A DNA stretch of 36,778 nt from Planctomycetaceae bacterium (GCA_002724245.1 PBOG01000147.1:1-36778), one strand, 5' to 3'; shown: positions 7,691 through 18,545, numbered from the stretch's first letter. Numbers and translations are program-made. The notes: generated by a model from the letters alone, not told the origin.

Positions 7691-10510
7691 ATGGTATCCA
7701 ACCTGCCCCATCAGCGACTCGGTTCATTTGAACTTCTGGACCGCCTTGGCGCCGGCGCGATGGGCGAAGTCTACCGCGCGCGGGATACCAGACTCGGTCG
7801 CGAAGTCGCCATCAAAGTCCTCCCCGAAATTTTTGCGCAAGAGAGCGATCGACTATCTCGATTTGAACGCGAGGCGCGCGTGCTCGCTTCGCTAAACCAT
7901 CCCAACATCGCGGCGATCCACGAACTGGGACACGAAAACGATGTCCATTTTCTGGTGCTCGAATTGGTCTCGGGCCAGACACTGGACGACAAACTGAAAA
8001 ATGGACCGCTCTCTGTCACAGAGGCTGCGGCGTTATTCACACAAATCGCAGCCTCGCTCGAAAACGCGCATGAACAAGGGATCGTCCATCGCGACCTGAA
8101 GCCTGCCAACGTCATGATTACCGACGATGACCGCGTCAAAGTGCTCGATTTCGGTCTCGCCAAGGCACTCGAGAGACCGACCATTGCTACCAGCCACGAT
8201 CAGACGCTCGCGCACGATTCAGACTTTGCCGGCGTCACCGGAGAAGGAAAAATCCTCGGCACGCCGGCTTACATGGCACCCGAGCAGGCCAGCGGAAAAC
8301 CGATCGACAAACGGGCCGATATCTGGGCGTTCGGTTGCTGTCTGTACGAGGCGCTGACGGGACAACGCCCCTTTTCTGGCGACAGCGCGACCCAGCTGAT
8401 GGCCCGGATCCTGGAGCGCGAACCGGTCTGGGAAACACTTCCCGCTGCCACTCCATCGCGCATACGCCTGCTGGTCTGGCGGTGTTTGCAGAAAGACCCG
8501 CAACGTCGGCTGCGCGATATCGGTGAGGCACGCTTTGAACTGAGTGAAACTGGCTCAGATACCGCATTCGGGCTCGACGCAATCGCGTCCCCAAGTGGAC
8601 CGGTAAACGCAGCGGCAAGTGGACGGGCCAGCGAATCGGCGAGTGGATCAGGGCGACGCGTTGGCTGGGCACTGGCGGGGCTGGCGGCAGGACTGGTGGC
8701 AGGCATCGTGGCCGCCTTCATCTTTGGCAACTCGAACACCGAGACGGCTCCAGCCGGCTCGTCCGTAAATCGTACTGTAGCACCCGCCAGGCAACCTGCC
8801 AGGCAAGTGGTGCGTTCGGTCTATCACGTTCGTGATGAAAAGGTGCAAAGCCTGTACGGACTCCATGCCCTCGGCTTCAAATTTGCCTCCATCGCCTTTT
8901 CACCCGACGGCACGCGGCTGGCCTATGTCACCAAAGTAGAACAGGACCACACGCAACTCTATTTCCGCAATCTCCACCAGTTTACAGGAGTTCCCCTCCC
9001 GGAAACTGAGGGAGTCATGATGCCATTCTTCTCACCCGACGGGAACACCGTTGCGTTTTTTACTCAGAACGAGCTGAAAACTGTTTCCGTTCGAGGGGGT
9101 ACACCGCGAACGCTCTGCGAAGCCCGCAATCCCAGCGGTGGCTGCTGGGCAACGGACGGTACCATCTATTTTTGTGAAGAAGAGGGCGTGCGCATCTCCA
9201 GCGTTAAGGCCACCGGAGGTACCAAGCAACTCATACTCAGGGGCACTTCAACCTGGCTCAGCCCCAAACTGCTGCCTGGCGAAAAAGGACTCTTGCTCAG
9301 TGAGGTTTTCCAGGGAAACAGCAGCAGCTTCGATTACGGCAGAATCCTCTACCTGGAACTTGATCAGGCCGAGGGAAATCTCCAGCCCCGCGTGATCTAT
9401 GACGGGGGTTACGCGCCAGACTTTGTCGACGGGGAATACTTGACCTTCATGCGGGGGGATTCGGTGCTCGCGGTCCCCCTGGATCCCGCTGCCGTCGAAG
9501 TCAAAGACACACAACCTGTCGTGGTGCTGGATGGTGTTTTGTCACAAGACTACACCGTCTCCCGCAACGGCCATGTGGCCTACGTTCCGGGTCGCGACAA
9601 CGAAAAGAGCACCATTACCTGGATTGATCGCGAGGGCGTCGAGGAGCCGCTGCCAATCCCGGCTGACGTGTATGGGACGTTTGATCTCTCTCCGGATAAC
9701 CAGCGACTGGCGATCCAGGTCGTTGGGGTACGCGATCAGATTTACATTCACGACGTCTCCACAGGACGTGGCCAGCAATTGACCCAACGTGGGGACAGCC
9801 GCTACCCGCTCTGGGCGCCCGATGGCAAGGCCCTCGTCTTTCGCTGGTATGAAAACGAACAGGGTGGACTGGCTTGGAAAGAGGATGTGACTGCCGCCAC
9901 ACCCCACAAGGTCCTGCTGCAGATGGCAGGCAGCACTAGTCTGGCACCCTATGGATTTTCCACCGATGGAACGAAGGTTCTCTACACCTATCCGTCGACA
10001 GAGTCCGGCGGCACAGATGATATCGGCGTCTTGTCTATGCAAACCAAAGCAGAGCCCGACTCTCTCATCACCGGTGACTTCAACGAATGGTGTCCCTCGT
10101 TCTCACCCGACGGCAAGTGGATCGTCTATTGTTCCGATCAGGATGGGCAATACCAGATCTATGTACGTCCGTACCCACTGGTCGACCAGCGGTTCTGGAA
10201 AGTCTCTGACAAGATCGGAGAGGAGCCGATCTGGTCGCCCGCTGGCGACGAGCTGTTTTATCGCAGTGGCAATCGGCTGATGGTCGTCCGTTATAAGTCC
10301 GAGAAGGATTTTGTCTACGAGTTTCCGGAAATCGCCTGGGAAGGTCGTTTTCGCAATGTGTTCGGTTTCTCCTACGACATCTCCCAGGACGGCAAGCGAT
10401 TCCTGATCCTCAAACCGGCGTTTGACGACACACGGGTCGAAGAAATCCGCATCGTGGAAAACTGGTCTGCGGAAATCCAGCGCACCATGAAACCTGACGC
10501 CAGTCCCTGA
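7691..10510 (+). CDS. Membrane Ser/Thr kinase with WD40/TolB-like propeller
   Basis: A 939-residue Hanks-type kinase of the PknB kind. GCAGGAG lies about 14 bases before the ATG. The kinase domain (about residues 13-280) is complete: glycine loop GAGAMGEV (20-27), Lys42, Glu61, catalytic HRDLKPAN (133-140) and DFG (153-155), with GTPAYMAPEQ in the activation segment. A Ser/Gly/Ala-rich linker leads to a single membrane helix at about residues 324-347 (WALAGLAAGLVAGIVAAFIF). The extracytoplasmic part carries PD40/TolB-like blades, marked by repeated FSPDGTRLAYV, FSPDGNTVAFF, LSPDNQRLAI, WAPDGKALVF and FSPDGKWIVYC. This layout is common in Acidobacteria and Planctomycetes and suggests a kinase that senses an external ligand. 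All catalytic residues are present, so it should be active. Confidence 0.93.
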   Translation: MVSNLPHQRLGSFELLDRLGAGAMGEVYRARDTRLGREVAIKVLPEIFAQESDRLSRFEREARVLASLNHPNIAAIHELGHENDVHFLVLELVSGQTLDDKLKNGPLSVTEAAALFTQIAASLENAHEQGIVHRDLKPANVMITDDDRVKVLDFGLAKALERPTIATSHDQTLAHDSDFAGVTGEGKILGTPAYMAPEQASGKPIDKRADIWAFGCCLYEALTGQRPFSGDSATQLMARILEREPVWETLPAATPSRIRLLVWRCLQKDPQRRLRDIGEARFELSETGSDTAFGLDAIASPSGPVNAAASGRASESASGSGRRVGWALAGLAAGLVAGIVAAFIFGNSNTETAPAGSSVNRTVAPARQPARQVVRSVYHVRDEKVQSLYGLHALGFKFASIAFSPDGTRLAYVTKVEQDHTQLYFRNLHQFTGVPLPETEGVMMPFFSPDGNTVAFFTQNELKTVSVRGGTPRTLCEARNPSGGCWATDGTIYFCEEEGVRISSVKATGGTKQLILRGTSTWLSPKLLPGEKGLLLSEVFQGNSSSFDYGRILYLELDQAEGNLQPRVIYDGGYAPDFVDGEYLTFMRGDSVLAVPLDPAAVEVKDTQPVVVLDGVLSQDYTVSRNGHVAYVPGRDNEKSTITWIDREGVEEPLPIPADVYGTFDLSPDNQRLAIQVVGVRDQIYIHDVSTGRGQQLTQRGDSRYPLWAPDGKALVFRWYENEQGGLAWKEDVTAATPHKVLLQMAGSTSLAPYGFSTDGTKVLYTYPSTESGGTDDIGVLSMQTKAEPDSLITGDFNEWCPSFSPDGKWIVYCSDQDGQYQIYVRPYPLVDQRFWKVSDKIGEEPIWSPAGDELFYRSGNRLMVVRYKSEKDFVYEFPEIAWEGRFRNVFGFSYDISQDGKRFLILKPAFDDTRVEEIRIVENWSAEIQRTMKPDASP

Positions 10511-10606
10511 ACGCCTGGTGCACTGCAATCGGCCTCCACTGGAACCTGTTGGTGGCAGGAGGTCAGACCGCCTGGCAGTACTTGACTCTTGAACACAAGT
10601 TAACCC

Positions 10607-11041
<435 letters not shown>

Positions 11042-11298
11042 GCAAGAGGAAGCAGCGCGCCGATCAAGCCCCACTCCGGAGAACGCTGCTAGACCATTCT
11101 ACATCGCATCGGGCTGTTGCACCGTATGTGGTGCGCCGATGGATGCGGTGCCGGCAAGCACTTCTGCTATTACGAGTTTGTTGAACTTCAGAGGAAGCGG
11201 CTATACCCGCGAAGATTCCCTTGATCAGCCGCATCCCAGCGTCGGTTCATTTCTCAAAGCGCCGGGCGGCGGCAAGACCCACACCAGTCCCGAACACT

Positions 11299-14154
11299 TC
11301 AACTATGGGCGGCGTGCGCCGTTAAACGGTCGAAAGAAAACATATTTCTTCCGGCCAAGGCCGCTCTGACCGCAAAACCGTAGAGCAAGACAATGGCAAG
11401 AATACCGAGATAGCCTGTGGTGGCGTACCAGTGCTCGGAATTAGGAGTGGCGACGACCAGAAGCAGTGTACGACAAAACAGCCAGGTCACACTCATCAAG
11501 GCCCCAAAACGCAGAATGCAGTAGGCAATGCCACAGACGACCAGTGTAAAACCCAGCAAGTCAAAATATTCACGATCGGCTCCAAAGCCAATGACCATCA
11601 ACAGTACAACCAACACGCCTAACACAATCACATCTTTCTTCAGCAGGACTTTGATCAACACCATAACCGTGGTCAGGAGCAGTATGGTCATAGTCAGCGC
11701 ACCCGTCGCCGCATCAAACAAAAAAGCCAGAAAGTAGATCGCCTTGGCCTGGACTTCAATCGGCGTGGGAAGCAACGGCTTGGGAACCATGAAAGACCAG
11801 GGTGCCCACACCAGGAACTGGTCAGCCAGATGCAGGAGGACTGCCATGTGGATGCCAATCATGAGGTCGCGCCCAACCGCCGCATCTCGAAACTCTCCTT
11901 TCAGCAGACGGGTACTCGAGATCAGGTACTGGGGCCAAAAACGACGGGCAAAAGGCTCTACCGCGGCATAAGGGATCACCACCAGGAATGTCGTAAAACT
12001 GGCGCGAACCACCAGAAAAAACAGGTAACGCAATTCGCGCGGAGAGATCTCATGCGTCAGGCTGGCAAAGCCGGCAACGGCGCTGAGCAGGAAAGCAATC
12101 ACCGCCAATTTGACCAGGGTCTCTCGATCCGCTCTCCCCGACTGGATATTGCGAAAACCAAAGATCAATGCCAGGACCAGGACGCTCCCAAAGAGGGTCG
12201 TCGCCCCATCACTGGAAGACTGGCTGGGACCGACAAGCGTGTTTCCATCGCCACCCGGGTGTTGCCATTCTGGTAGCACGGCAAAGTAACAGAGTCTCCC
12301 ACTCAAGGCGCCGCATTCAACATAGATCGTGACTTCCGGATTTTCCGGGTAAACACCTTTAAAGGAGACGCGTGCATCGGTGGGCACCGGTGGAATCCAG
12401 TTTACGTTGGACTCGGTAAACAACTCACGGTCCAAACCGGCCCACTTGAAACCCAGATCCCAGAGCGGAGAAACATCGACGACGGGGGTGGTCTCGGTGA
12501 GACGTGGCAAAACGGCCAAGGAATCTTCAAACGCCTGAAACAGAACCAGACGTCCCTGCGCATCAAACTGTACGGCCTTGGTACCCCAACCAGGAAGCGG
12601 ATCGTAATGTCGTGCAATCCCCGGATTGACCGAGGAGACTCCACCAAGCAAAGACGAAGAAAAAAAATGGTTCGGATCCCGCAGGTCCTGGAATTCATTG
12701 TACCAGTTGACCACAAGTGCCGGCTGCCCCGTCTTGAGTTTCTCTCGCTGCCCCACTTTCCAATCCGCTCCCTTTTCCGCCGACGGCTCGTAGGCGTTCC
12801 AGGGGGCGCTCACATCTGCGATGCCATAATAGGAGGTCACTCCCCGGGCGTATCCCGCCACCTGCAAAAACTCACGCGCCTTGGTTTGAGTCACTTGGGG
12901 AGGGTAAACCGGATTGACCACACCGAGGCGGCTTGTCTGAGACGCCAGTGAGAGAATTCCCACCAGCGTTGCGACAAACACGATCAGCGAAGCGTAGATC
13001 CAATTCTTGTGGATCGCATCGCCGTGGTCGAATTGGGCAACTTGCTCCGGCGAAGGCAACTGCCCCATGGTCATCAGTGGATCAATAGGCGAATCGCCGG
13101 GCAATGCGCGCAACACCTCGACCAGGTTGCTGGGACGGTTTTGACTCTTCGGTGCCGTACACAATCTGATGACGTCGTCGATCACCGGATCGAGTTCGGG
13201 AACGCTACTCAAAACCGAAACCCGATTGTCACTGCTGCGGACTTCCAGGGCCTGCTTAATTGAAGTGATCTGTTCCTGCGGCTGACCAACAAACAGCTCG
13301 TACAAAATCAGGCCATAAGCGTAAATATCGGTAGAGATCGTCGCCCGTTCACCTCGCAATTGCTCGGGCGCCATGTACGCGGGCGTCCCAGCCAGCACAC
13401 CTTGGTGCCCTTCCGATTGTTGGGGGATGGCCAGACCAAAGTCCATAATCCGCACTTGCCCATTTTCGTCGAGCATGATGTTGGCGGGCTTGAGATCACG
13501 ATGCACGATGCCGTGATGGTGCGCGGCGTGCAAACCCGCACCGATCTGTTTGGCAATATCCAGTCCCTTCTCTTGCGGCAGACGACCGATGCGCCGCAAC
13601 AAAACAGACAGGTCCTCACCCGCGATGTATTCCATCGAGAGGAAAACAACGCCGGCATATTCCGCGATGTCATAAACCCGACAGACATGCGGGTGGGCAA
13701 TCTGACGTGCCAGGCGAACTTCCGCACGCAGCAGTTCGAGCTTGCGTTCGTCAGCAGACAAGCCCTCGGGAAGGAACTTCAAAGCTACCGCTTGCCCGAG
13801 CGTCAAGTCATCAGCGCGATACACCTCCCCCATCGCACCGGCACCAAGACGGGCAATAATCCGATAGCGGTCCAGAATCACGTCGCCCGGCGTAAAACGC
13901 CCGTGCTCGGAGGACGCCAACGAACTATGAACGGAATCACTCGACAACGGTGACGCGTGAGAGCGTACGGGCTTCGCACGGGCGGGTGGCGAAACCTCGA
14001 TCCCAGGCGACGAATCTGTAGTGGCCCCCGGATCCAGCGGATCGAGCGTCGCAGCCAACTCGTTCGATCCCAGCTCGGCCAACGACACCCCGCAGTTCGG
14101 ACAGAACTTGACGTCGTCGCGACTCTCGTGTGAACAACCGGGACAAATACGCAT
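11299..14154 (-). CDS. Zinc-ribbon Ser/Thr kinase with polytopic C-terminus
   Basis: A 951-residue protein from the ATG at 14154; a TTG sits one codon upstream. The N-terminus is a zinc ribbon with C4-x2-C7 and C18-x2-C21 (RICPGCSHES...KFCPNCG). After a Ser/Pro-rich linker comes a complete PknB-type kinase: GAGAMGEV (104-111), Lys126, HRDLKPAN (218-225), DFG (238-240) and GTPAYMAPEQLRG. A first membrane helix is at about 385-407 (YASLIVFVATLVGILSLAS), then an external region of about 220 residues beginning VNPVYPPQVTQTKAREFL, then roughly eight or nine more hydrophobic helices from about 650 to 945. Kinases with related tails occur in Acidobacteria. It is the last gene of the minus-strand run from the DUF1592/DUF1552 pair, so it may sense envelope changes linked to them. 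Confidence 0.9.
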   Translation of the reverse strand: MRICPGCSHESRDDVKFCPNCGVSLAELGSNELAATLDPLDPGATTDSSPGIEVSPPARAKPVRSHASPLSSDSVHSSLASSEHGRFTPGDVILDRYRIIARLGAGAMGEVYRADDLTLGQAVALKFLPEGLSADERKLELLRAEVRLARQIAHPHVCRVYDIAEYAGVVFLSMEYIAGEDLSVLLRRIGRLPQEKGLDIAKQIGAGLHAAHHHGIVHRDLKPANIMLDENGQVRIMDFGLAIPQQSEGHQGVLAGTPAYMAPEQLRGERATISTDIYAYGLILYELFVGQPQEQITSIKQALEVRSSDNRVSVLSSVPELDPVIDDVIRLCTAPKSQNRPSNLVEVLRALPGDSPIDPLMTMGQLPSPEQVAQFDHGDAIHKNWIYASLIVFVATLVGILSLASQTSRLGVVNPVYPPQVTQTKAREFLQVAGYARGVTSYYGIADVSAPWNAYEPSAEKGADWKVGQREKLKTGQPALVVNWYNEFQDLRDPNHFFSSSLLGGVSSVNPGIARHYDPLPGWGTKAVQFDAQGRLVLFQAFEDSLAVLPRLTETTPVVDVSPLWDLGFKWAGLDRELFTESNVNWIPPVPTDARVSFKGVYPENPEVTIYVECGALSGRLCYFAVLPEWQHPGGDGNTLVGPSQSSSDGATTLFGSVLVLALIFGFRNIQSGRADRETLVKLAVIAFLLSAVAGFASLTHEISPRELRYLFFLVVRASFTTFLVVIPYAAVEPFARRFWPQYLISSTRLLKGEFRDAAVGRDLMIGIHMAVLLHLADQFLVWAPWSFMVPKPLLPTPIEVQAKAIYFLAFLFDAATGALTMTILLLTTVMVLIKVLLKKDVIVLGVLVVLLMVIGFGADREYFDLLGFTLVVCGIAYCILRFGALMSVTWLFCRTLLLVVATPNSEHWYATTGYLGILAIVLLYGFAVRAALAGRNMFSFDRLTAHAAHS

Positions 14155-14274
14155 CAAACTATTTCCAAACGATTCGTAACCCTAGTGATTATAGATGAAC
14201 GACGAGGTTGGCTGTCGCTGCACCAACTGATACGCGCCAATCGTCGAGGCTCGCAGACGAATTCGACCTGCCTG

Positions 14275-15705
14275 TCAAACCAGTATCTGATCCACTAAAG
14301 CAGGCTCACGATCGACAGGACCCAGCCGCCGCTGACAGCCCATGGCCGCCAGCATGGTGTTATAGACATCCAGTCCCTCCCGGCCCACGTCCATGATCTG
14401 ACCTGTTTTAAAACGGCCCTGTGCACTGGTAATCGCGTGAAAGACTCCAGACAGCTCCCGCTTTGCATCGTTATGACGACCATCCCCTGATTCGGTAGAG
14501 ACCGTCAACAGTGAATTCTCCAGCACACTGTGGCCGTTGGCATCCGCGATCTGGTCAAGTTTTTGCAGCAGGTAGGCGACTTCACGCATTTTCATGTGTG
14601 CGTGGGCCCGTAGCTGTTCATTCTGTTTGCCTGGATTAAACTTATGCCACCACTCATGACTGCAACCCATATCACCAGAAGCATTCAAATCCCTGGCGTC
14701 ATCGAATTCGTAAATCGGACGGCCGCCGTATTCGTAGACACCCTTGACCCGGAGTCGTTCACCGGCAGCAAGAAACGTGATCGATCCAAAACGCACGCGG
14801 TCCATTTCAATCGACAGTGCGTAAAGGTCGGCCATTAAACGCCACTCGGAAACAAGATCGTCCAGCTCAATATCGATTCCTTGCCCACCTGGATCCGCGG
14901 CCCCGCCATGTTGCAGCTTTGAGGGTAGAGGTCGCCGTGGACCCGACGTGTCTTCGCCGGATCTGTCTGGGAGTGCGTACGCACGTTGCTCAAACTCACG
15001 AATTCGTTCAAGGTGATCGGTGATACGACCTCGCGAAGCAATCCCCAGTGGCGAACGGGCACCGGTGAAATAGCGGTATTCACTCAAGACCGAATCGAGC
15101 ACACTCCGTTTGATCCTCAACTGACGCGCATTCTTCACACCAGCTGGTGCAATCGCGCCAAACACACGATCGAATACGTCTCGCGGTCGCTCCTGCATGG
15201 CCGCCGCGACCGTCCCATTCGCGTTGTAGCTATGCACAAACCGGCCCACCCGGCTACGCCGAAAAAAAGTTCCGCTGACCAGAGTCGGTACCATACCCGC
15301 AGGCAATCCATCGGGGTGCCAGGTCTGTCGAACCACCTGATCGATTGAAGGGCCGCCGGCCTTCGCTTCACCGTTGGGAGCTTCCGCGGTAAACGCAGCA
15401 GTCGCGCCGTCAAAGTGCGCATTGATACCATTGGCGTCCGCGCGAATGTGATCCACATTCCGCATCACCAACAATTTTTTACTGAGCGGCTTGAGTGGCT
15501 CCAGAACACCACTAAAACCTTCGGTCTGCAGTGGCGCAGGAATGCCGAGACCGAAAAACACATTGAACGCACGGACAGGAACCGCCGCTGCAACTGGCGC
15601 AGCCCGTGTTCCGCCAGGAAGCATTTCCTCGAGTAACGGCAAACCGACGGTGACGCCGCCCAACCCTTTGAGAATCGTCCGTCGTGGTAGTTTTGGTACA
15701 GGCAT
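14275..15705 (-). CDS. DUF1552 family exported protein
   Basis: A 476-residue protein with a Tat-like signal (PRRTILKGLGGVTVGLPLLEEML, twin Arg at 8-9). The body matches DUF1552: VFFGLGIPAPL, LKPLSKKLLVMRNVDH, NAHFDGATAAFTAEAP, GPSIDQVVRQ, and near the end NSLLTVSTESGDGRHND followed by ELSGVFHA. The family is found mainly in planctomycetes, Verrucomicrobia and myxobacteria, and has no assigned activity. It is nearly always encoded beside a DUF1592/1588/1585 protein, as here: only 12 bases separate its start from the stop of the upstream gene, so the two are surely co-transcribed. Tat export suggests that it folds in the cytoplasm before export. The ribosome site is weak. Confidence 0.93.
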   Translation of the reverse strand: MPVPKLPRRTILKGLGGVTVGLPLLEEMLPGGTRAAPVAAAVPVRAFNVFFGLGIPAPLQTEGFSGVLEPLKPLSKKLLVMRNVDHIRADANGINAHFDGATAAFTAEAPNGEAKAGGPSIDQVVRQTWHPDGLPAGMVPTLVSGTFFRRSRVGRFVHSYNANGTVAAAMQERPRDVFDRVFGAIAPAGVKNARQLRIKRSVLDSVLSEYRYFTGARSPLGIASRGRITDHLERIREFEQRAYALPDRSGEDTSGPRRPLPSKLQHGGAADPGGQGIDIELDDLVSEWRLMADLYALSIEMDRVRFGSITFLAAGERLRVKGVYEYGGRPIYEFDDARDLNASGDMGCSHEWWHKFNPGKQNEQLRAHAHMKMREVAYLLQKLDQIADANGHSVLENSLLTVSTESGDGRHNDAKRELSGVFHAITSAQGRFKTGQIMDVGREGLDVYNTMLAAMGCQRRLGPVDREPALVDQILV

Positions 15706-15717
15706 GCTGTGGGCTCG

Positions 15718-18429
15718 CTATTGTTCCCCGCCAGTCCTCATTAACATCACCAATTCACTGCTGACGATGGCACCCATGGTAGCCCTGTAGGTACCACCGC
15801 GACGCTGTGCCTGGGCGTGAATTTCTTGCAACACACCTGCATCAGCCGCCGTGAGTGGACGCCCTAACGCAAATTGGGTCAACTTCCAGGTCATCGATTC
15901 CTGCACACGTTCACTACCGGCCAGCTGGTCCATAAGCTGACGCGTTGAGCGGTAAACCGTCCTTGTTGCATCACCGGGAAACAGAATCTGCCCGTTTTCA
16001 CGCAGGACGTTGCCGTGTTCATCTTTTTCATGATAGCCGCCAACTCCATCGAACTTTTCCAGACCGTAGGCAAGCGGCTCAAACCGGGCATGGCAACCTG
16101 CGCAGGTTTTGTTGGCAATGCGGGTTTCGGCAATACCGCGCTGGGAGAGGCCTGGCTTGCTCGGCACCGGGGTGGTATCAACACAAGGTGGCGGATCCTT
16201 GACAACACCCCGCAGTAACTCGTGCATCACCAGCAGACCGCGCGTCACCATGGAGGCTTCATCACCACCCACGGTCAGCAGACTCCCCTGCGTCAACAGA
16301 CCGCCGCGAGACTGCACATTTGTCAAGTCATAGCGAACCAGCGTCTCCGCATCCTGCAAGTCACCCCTGTCCTTCACAGGCAAACCGTAATGCGCGGCAA
16401 GCCGCGGCGTAAGAAATGTGACCTGGGCATTCAACAAGTCGGAGAGTGGGCGGTTTTGTCGCCAGACAACTTCTCGCACAAATGCGATTGTCTCCCGTTG
16501 CATATCGCCTGCCAGGACTGGATTCCAGGCAGGAAATTTCCCCCGATCCGGCTGTAAATAATCGAGACGAGAAAGATGCAACCAGTCTGCAAAAAAACGC
16601 TCTGCCTGGGTCATCGCACGGTCGTCCTGAAGCATGCGACTGACCTCGCTGAGAATCGACGCTGCGTCGTAGAGATCGCCCTGCGCTGCGGCTTGGAATA
16701 ACCGCGCATCGGGAGGCCCGCCCCAGATCATATAGCTCATGCGCGAAGCCAGTTCGAACTCGTCAAGAGGCTGCGCTGGTCCAGCGCCGCGCTGACGCTC
16801 CATGCGATACAAGAAACGGGGGGACTGCAACATCGCTTCGACGATCGCCGCAGTCGCTTCCCGAATACTGCTATCTTCGGTCGCAGCCAGCGTGGTCGCG
16901 ATGCCACGATAGGCAATCACTTCACGATTCTCCAAAGGACCGCGCAGAATGGTCTGCCCTATTTTCTTGATCAAGTCACCCATGTCTTTGTCGGTGAAAG
17001 TAACACGCTTCTTGAAACGGCCCCGAAAAGCCTCGATGTCAACGCGTTCGACAATGATTCCGGCAAGCTGCTGATACGCTTCGATGTGTTTGAGCTCAAC
17101 ATTCAAGTTGTAAGCGGTATTACTGAAACCGTCCGCACGAACTTCGGGCGGTAACAAGGCGCGCGCTGGTTTGCTGATATCAATCGCAAACAAGGACCGC
17201 ACGGTCTCAATGTATTCAGCGGTTGTCAGTCTGCGTAACCAATTCGCATCCGGCCGACCGCCGTGCACGTAAACCGCCGGGTCAAGCCTGCGGAGTGTCC
17301 ACACTCCACCATCATCAAGCCACTTCTGGATAATTCGCTTCTCTCGTCTGGAAAGTGGCGGCCGTTTATGTGGCATCGCGTCCTGTTCGACCAACTGCCA
17401 AAGTAAACTGTCCTTCGCACTACCAGTCATCCACGCGCGGCCCGTATCGCCACCAGCGGTGGCGGTCGATTTCCGGGAGAGGGCGAGGCCACCTTTCCGG
17501 GTGAAGGCGTCATGGCATTCAAGGCATTGATTGGCAAGAATCGGAGCTACTGCCAGCTCGAAGTGCGTTTCCCGTGGATCCCGCCTCTTGCGGACGACGC
17601 CTGGTGGCGCCAGGACACCTGCACCGGCGGCATAATTTTGCTCGACTTCGTTCGCGGAAAGTGCACGCTCGTAGATGGCGACAAGATAATACTTCCCCAG
17701 CCAGGGGCGTGATTTATTGATCTCGTTACCCAGCGCCAAATGCATCGCTCGCTGCCAATTAGAAAGTCGCCCGGAGATCTTTCCTGACGCACTGAGTTTT
17801 CCGTCCACCCAGATCCTGGACTGGCCGTCGCGATCCCTGGTGTAAACCAGATGAGCCAGTTGCGTGGTGAGACTGCCAGATTTCGCTGCCAGTGAAGGCA
17901 GGCCATTGTTACTGGTCTGGAGCGAACGCAAACGCACATCAACCTGGTTGCCATCCTGACCAAGCGTAAAATTCCGATTGGTTGAATCCTTGGAGAGCGT
18001 CACCATCCGCGCCGGCCCCGACTGGTTTTCACGACTCGGCTCCACCCACGCTTCGATCGTCAAGGCACCCGACCTTTTGATCGCCTGGATAAGGCGTCGA
18101 GGCGGATGCAAACTGGAAATCAGGGTGCTGCCGCGCACCTCCAATACACCAGAGCTGCGACGGACCTTGCCAGGATCCTCAATCGTGAGATCGATCGGGT
18201 CAGCCACGCCAGCGCGGTCGCGCACGATGATGCCCGAGGAATCCCCAAAGTCATACAACACAACGAGCCCTCTGGAGACGCGCGGGGGCGTTACCGCAGA
18301 CTGTGCTGCCAGCGACTGTGCTGCCACCGCCGGTGCTTCGCAGAACAAGAGCAGACCAACGGCGAAAACAATACCGCGCAGCAACAAGCCAGCGGGTGCC
18401 TTCTCAGCGTCTCCCGAATCATTTGGCAT
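15718..18429 (-). CDS. LamG-cytochrome-DUF1592/1588/1585 protein
   Basis: A 903-residue secreted protein. After a signal-like hydrophobic segment (residues about 15-37) the domains run in order: a LamG/concanavalin-like domain (about 45-270; IEAWVEPS, IWVDGKLSASG, IYERALSANEVEQNY), a planctomycete cytochrome C (PSCyt1) domain with CLECH at about residue 302 and ending KRPPLSRREKRIIQKWLDDGG, DUF1587 (RRLTTAEYIETVRSLF), DUF1595, DUF1592 (LQSPRFLYRMER, FADWLHLSRLD), DUF1588 with CAGCH at about 775, and DUF1585 at the C-terminus. The two CxxCH motifs predict covalent haem. The LamG part would bind a carbohydrate or protein surface. It is the partner of the DUF1552 protein just downstream. The biochemical role of this family is unknown; electron transfer coupled to polymer handling is an inference. 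Confidence 0.93.
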   Translation of the reverse strand: MPNDSGDAEKAPAGLLLRGIVFAVGLLLFCEAPAVAAQSLAAQSAVTPPRVSRGLVVLYDFGDSSGIIVRDRAGVADPIDLTIEDPGKVRRSSGVLEVRGSTLISSLHPPRRLIQAIKRSGALTIEAWVEPSRENQSGPARMVTLSKDSTNRNFTLGQDGNQVDVRLRSLQTSNNGLPSLAAKSGSLTTQLAHLVYTRDRDGQSRIWVDGKLSASGKISGRLSNWQRAMHLALGNEINKSRPWLGKYYLVAIYERALSANEVEQNYAAGAGVLAPPGVVRKRRDPRETHFELAVAPILANQCLECHDAFTRKGGLALSRKSTATAGGDTGRAWMTGSAKDSLLWQLVEQDAMPHKRPPLSRREKRIIQKWLDDGGVWTLRRLDPAVYVHGGRPDANWLRRLTTAEYIETVRSLFAIDISKPARALLPPEVRADGFSNTAYNLNVELKHIEAYQQLAGIIVERVDIEAFRGRFKKRVTFTDKDMGDLIKKIGQTILRGPLENREVIAYRGIATTLAATEDSSIREATAAIVEAMLQSPRFLYRMERQRGAGPAQPLDEFELASRMSYMIWGGPPDARLFQAAAQGDLYDAASILSEVSRMLQDDRAMTQAERFFADWLHLSRLDYLQPDRGKFPAWNPVLAGDMQRETIAFVREVVWRQNRPLSDLLNAQVTFLTPRLAAHYGLPVKDRGDLQDAETLVRYDLTNVQSRGGLLTQGSLLTVGGDEASMVTRGLLVMHELLRGVVKDPPPCVDTTPVPSKPGLSQRGIAETRIANKTCAGCHARFEPLAYGLEKFDGVGGYHEKDEHGNVLRENGQILFPGDATRTVYRSTRQLMDQLAGSERVQESMTWKLTQFALGRPLTAADAGVLQEIHAQAQRRGGTYRATMGAIVSSELVMLMRTGGEQ

Positions 18430-18545
18430 CGCATCACCCGTTCGAATCAGACACCACTCACGCTTGGATCACGACTCGCTCTGTGCCAAACGTTTCCGAG
18501 GATCTGTCCGCGCAGTACTGCTATCACGAATCGCACGTCGCTCGT

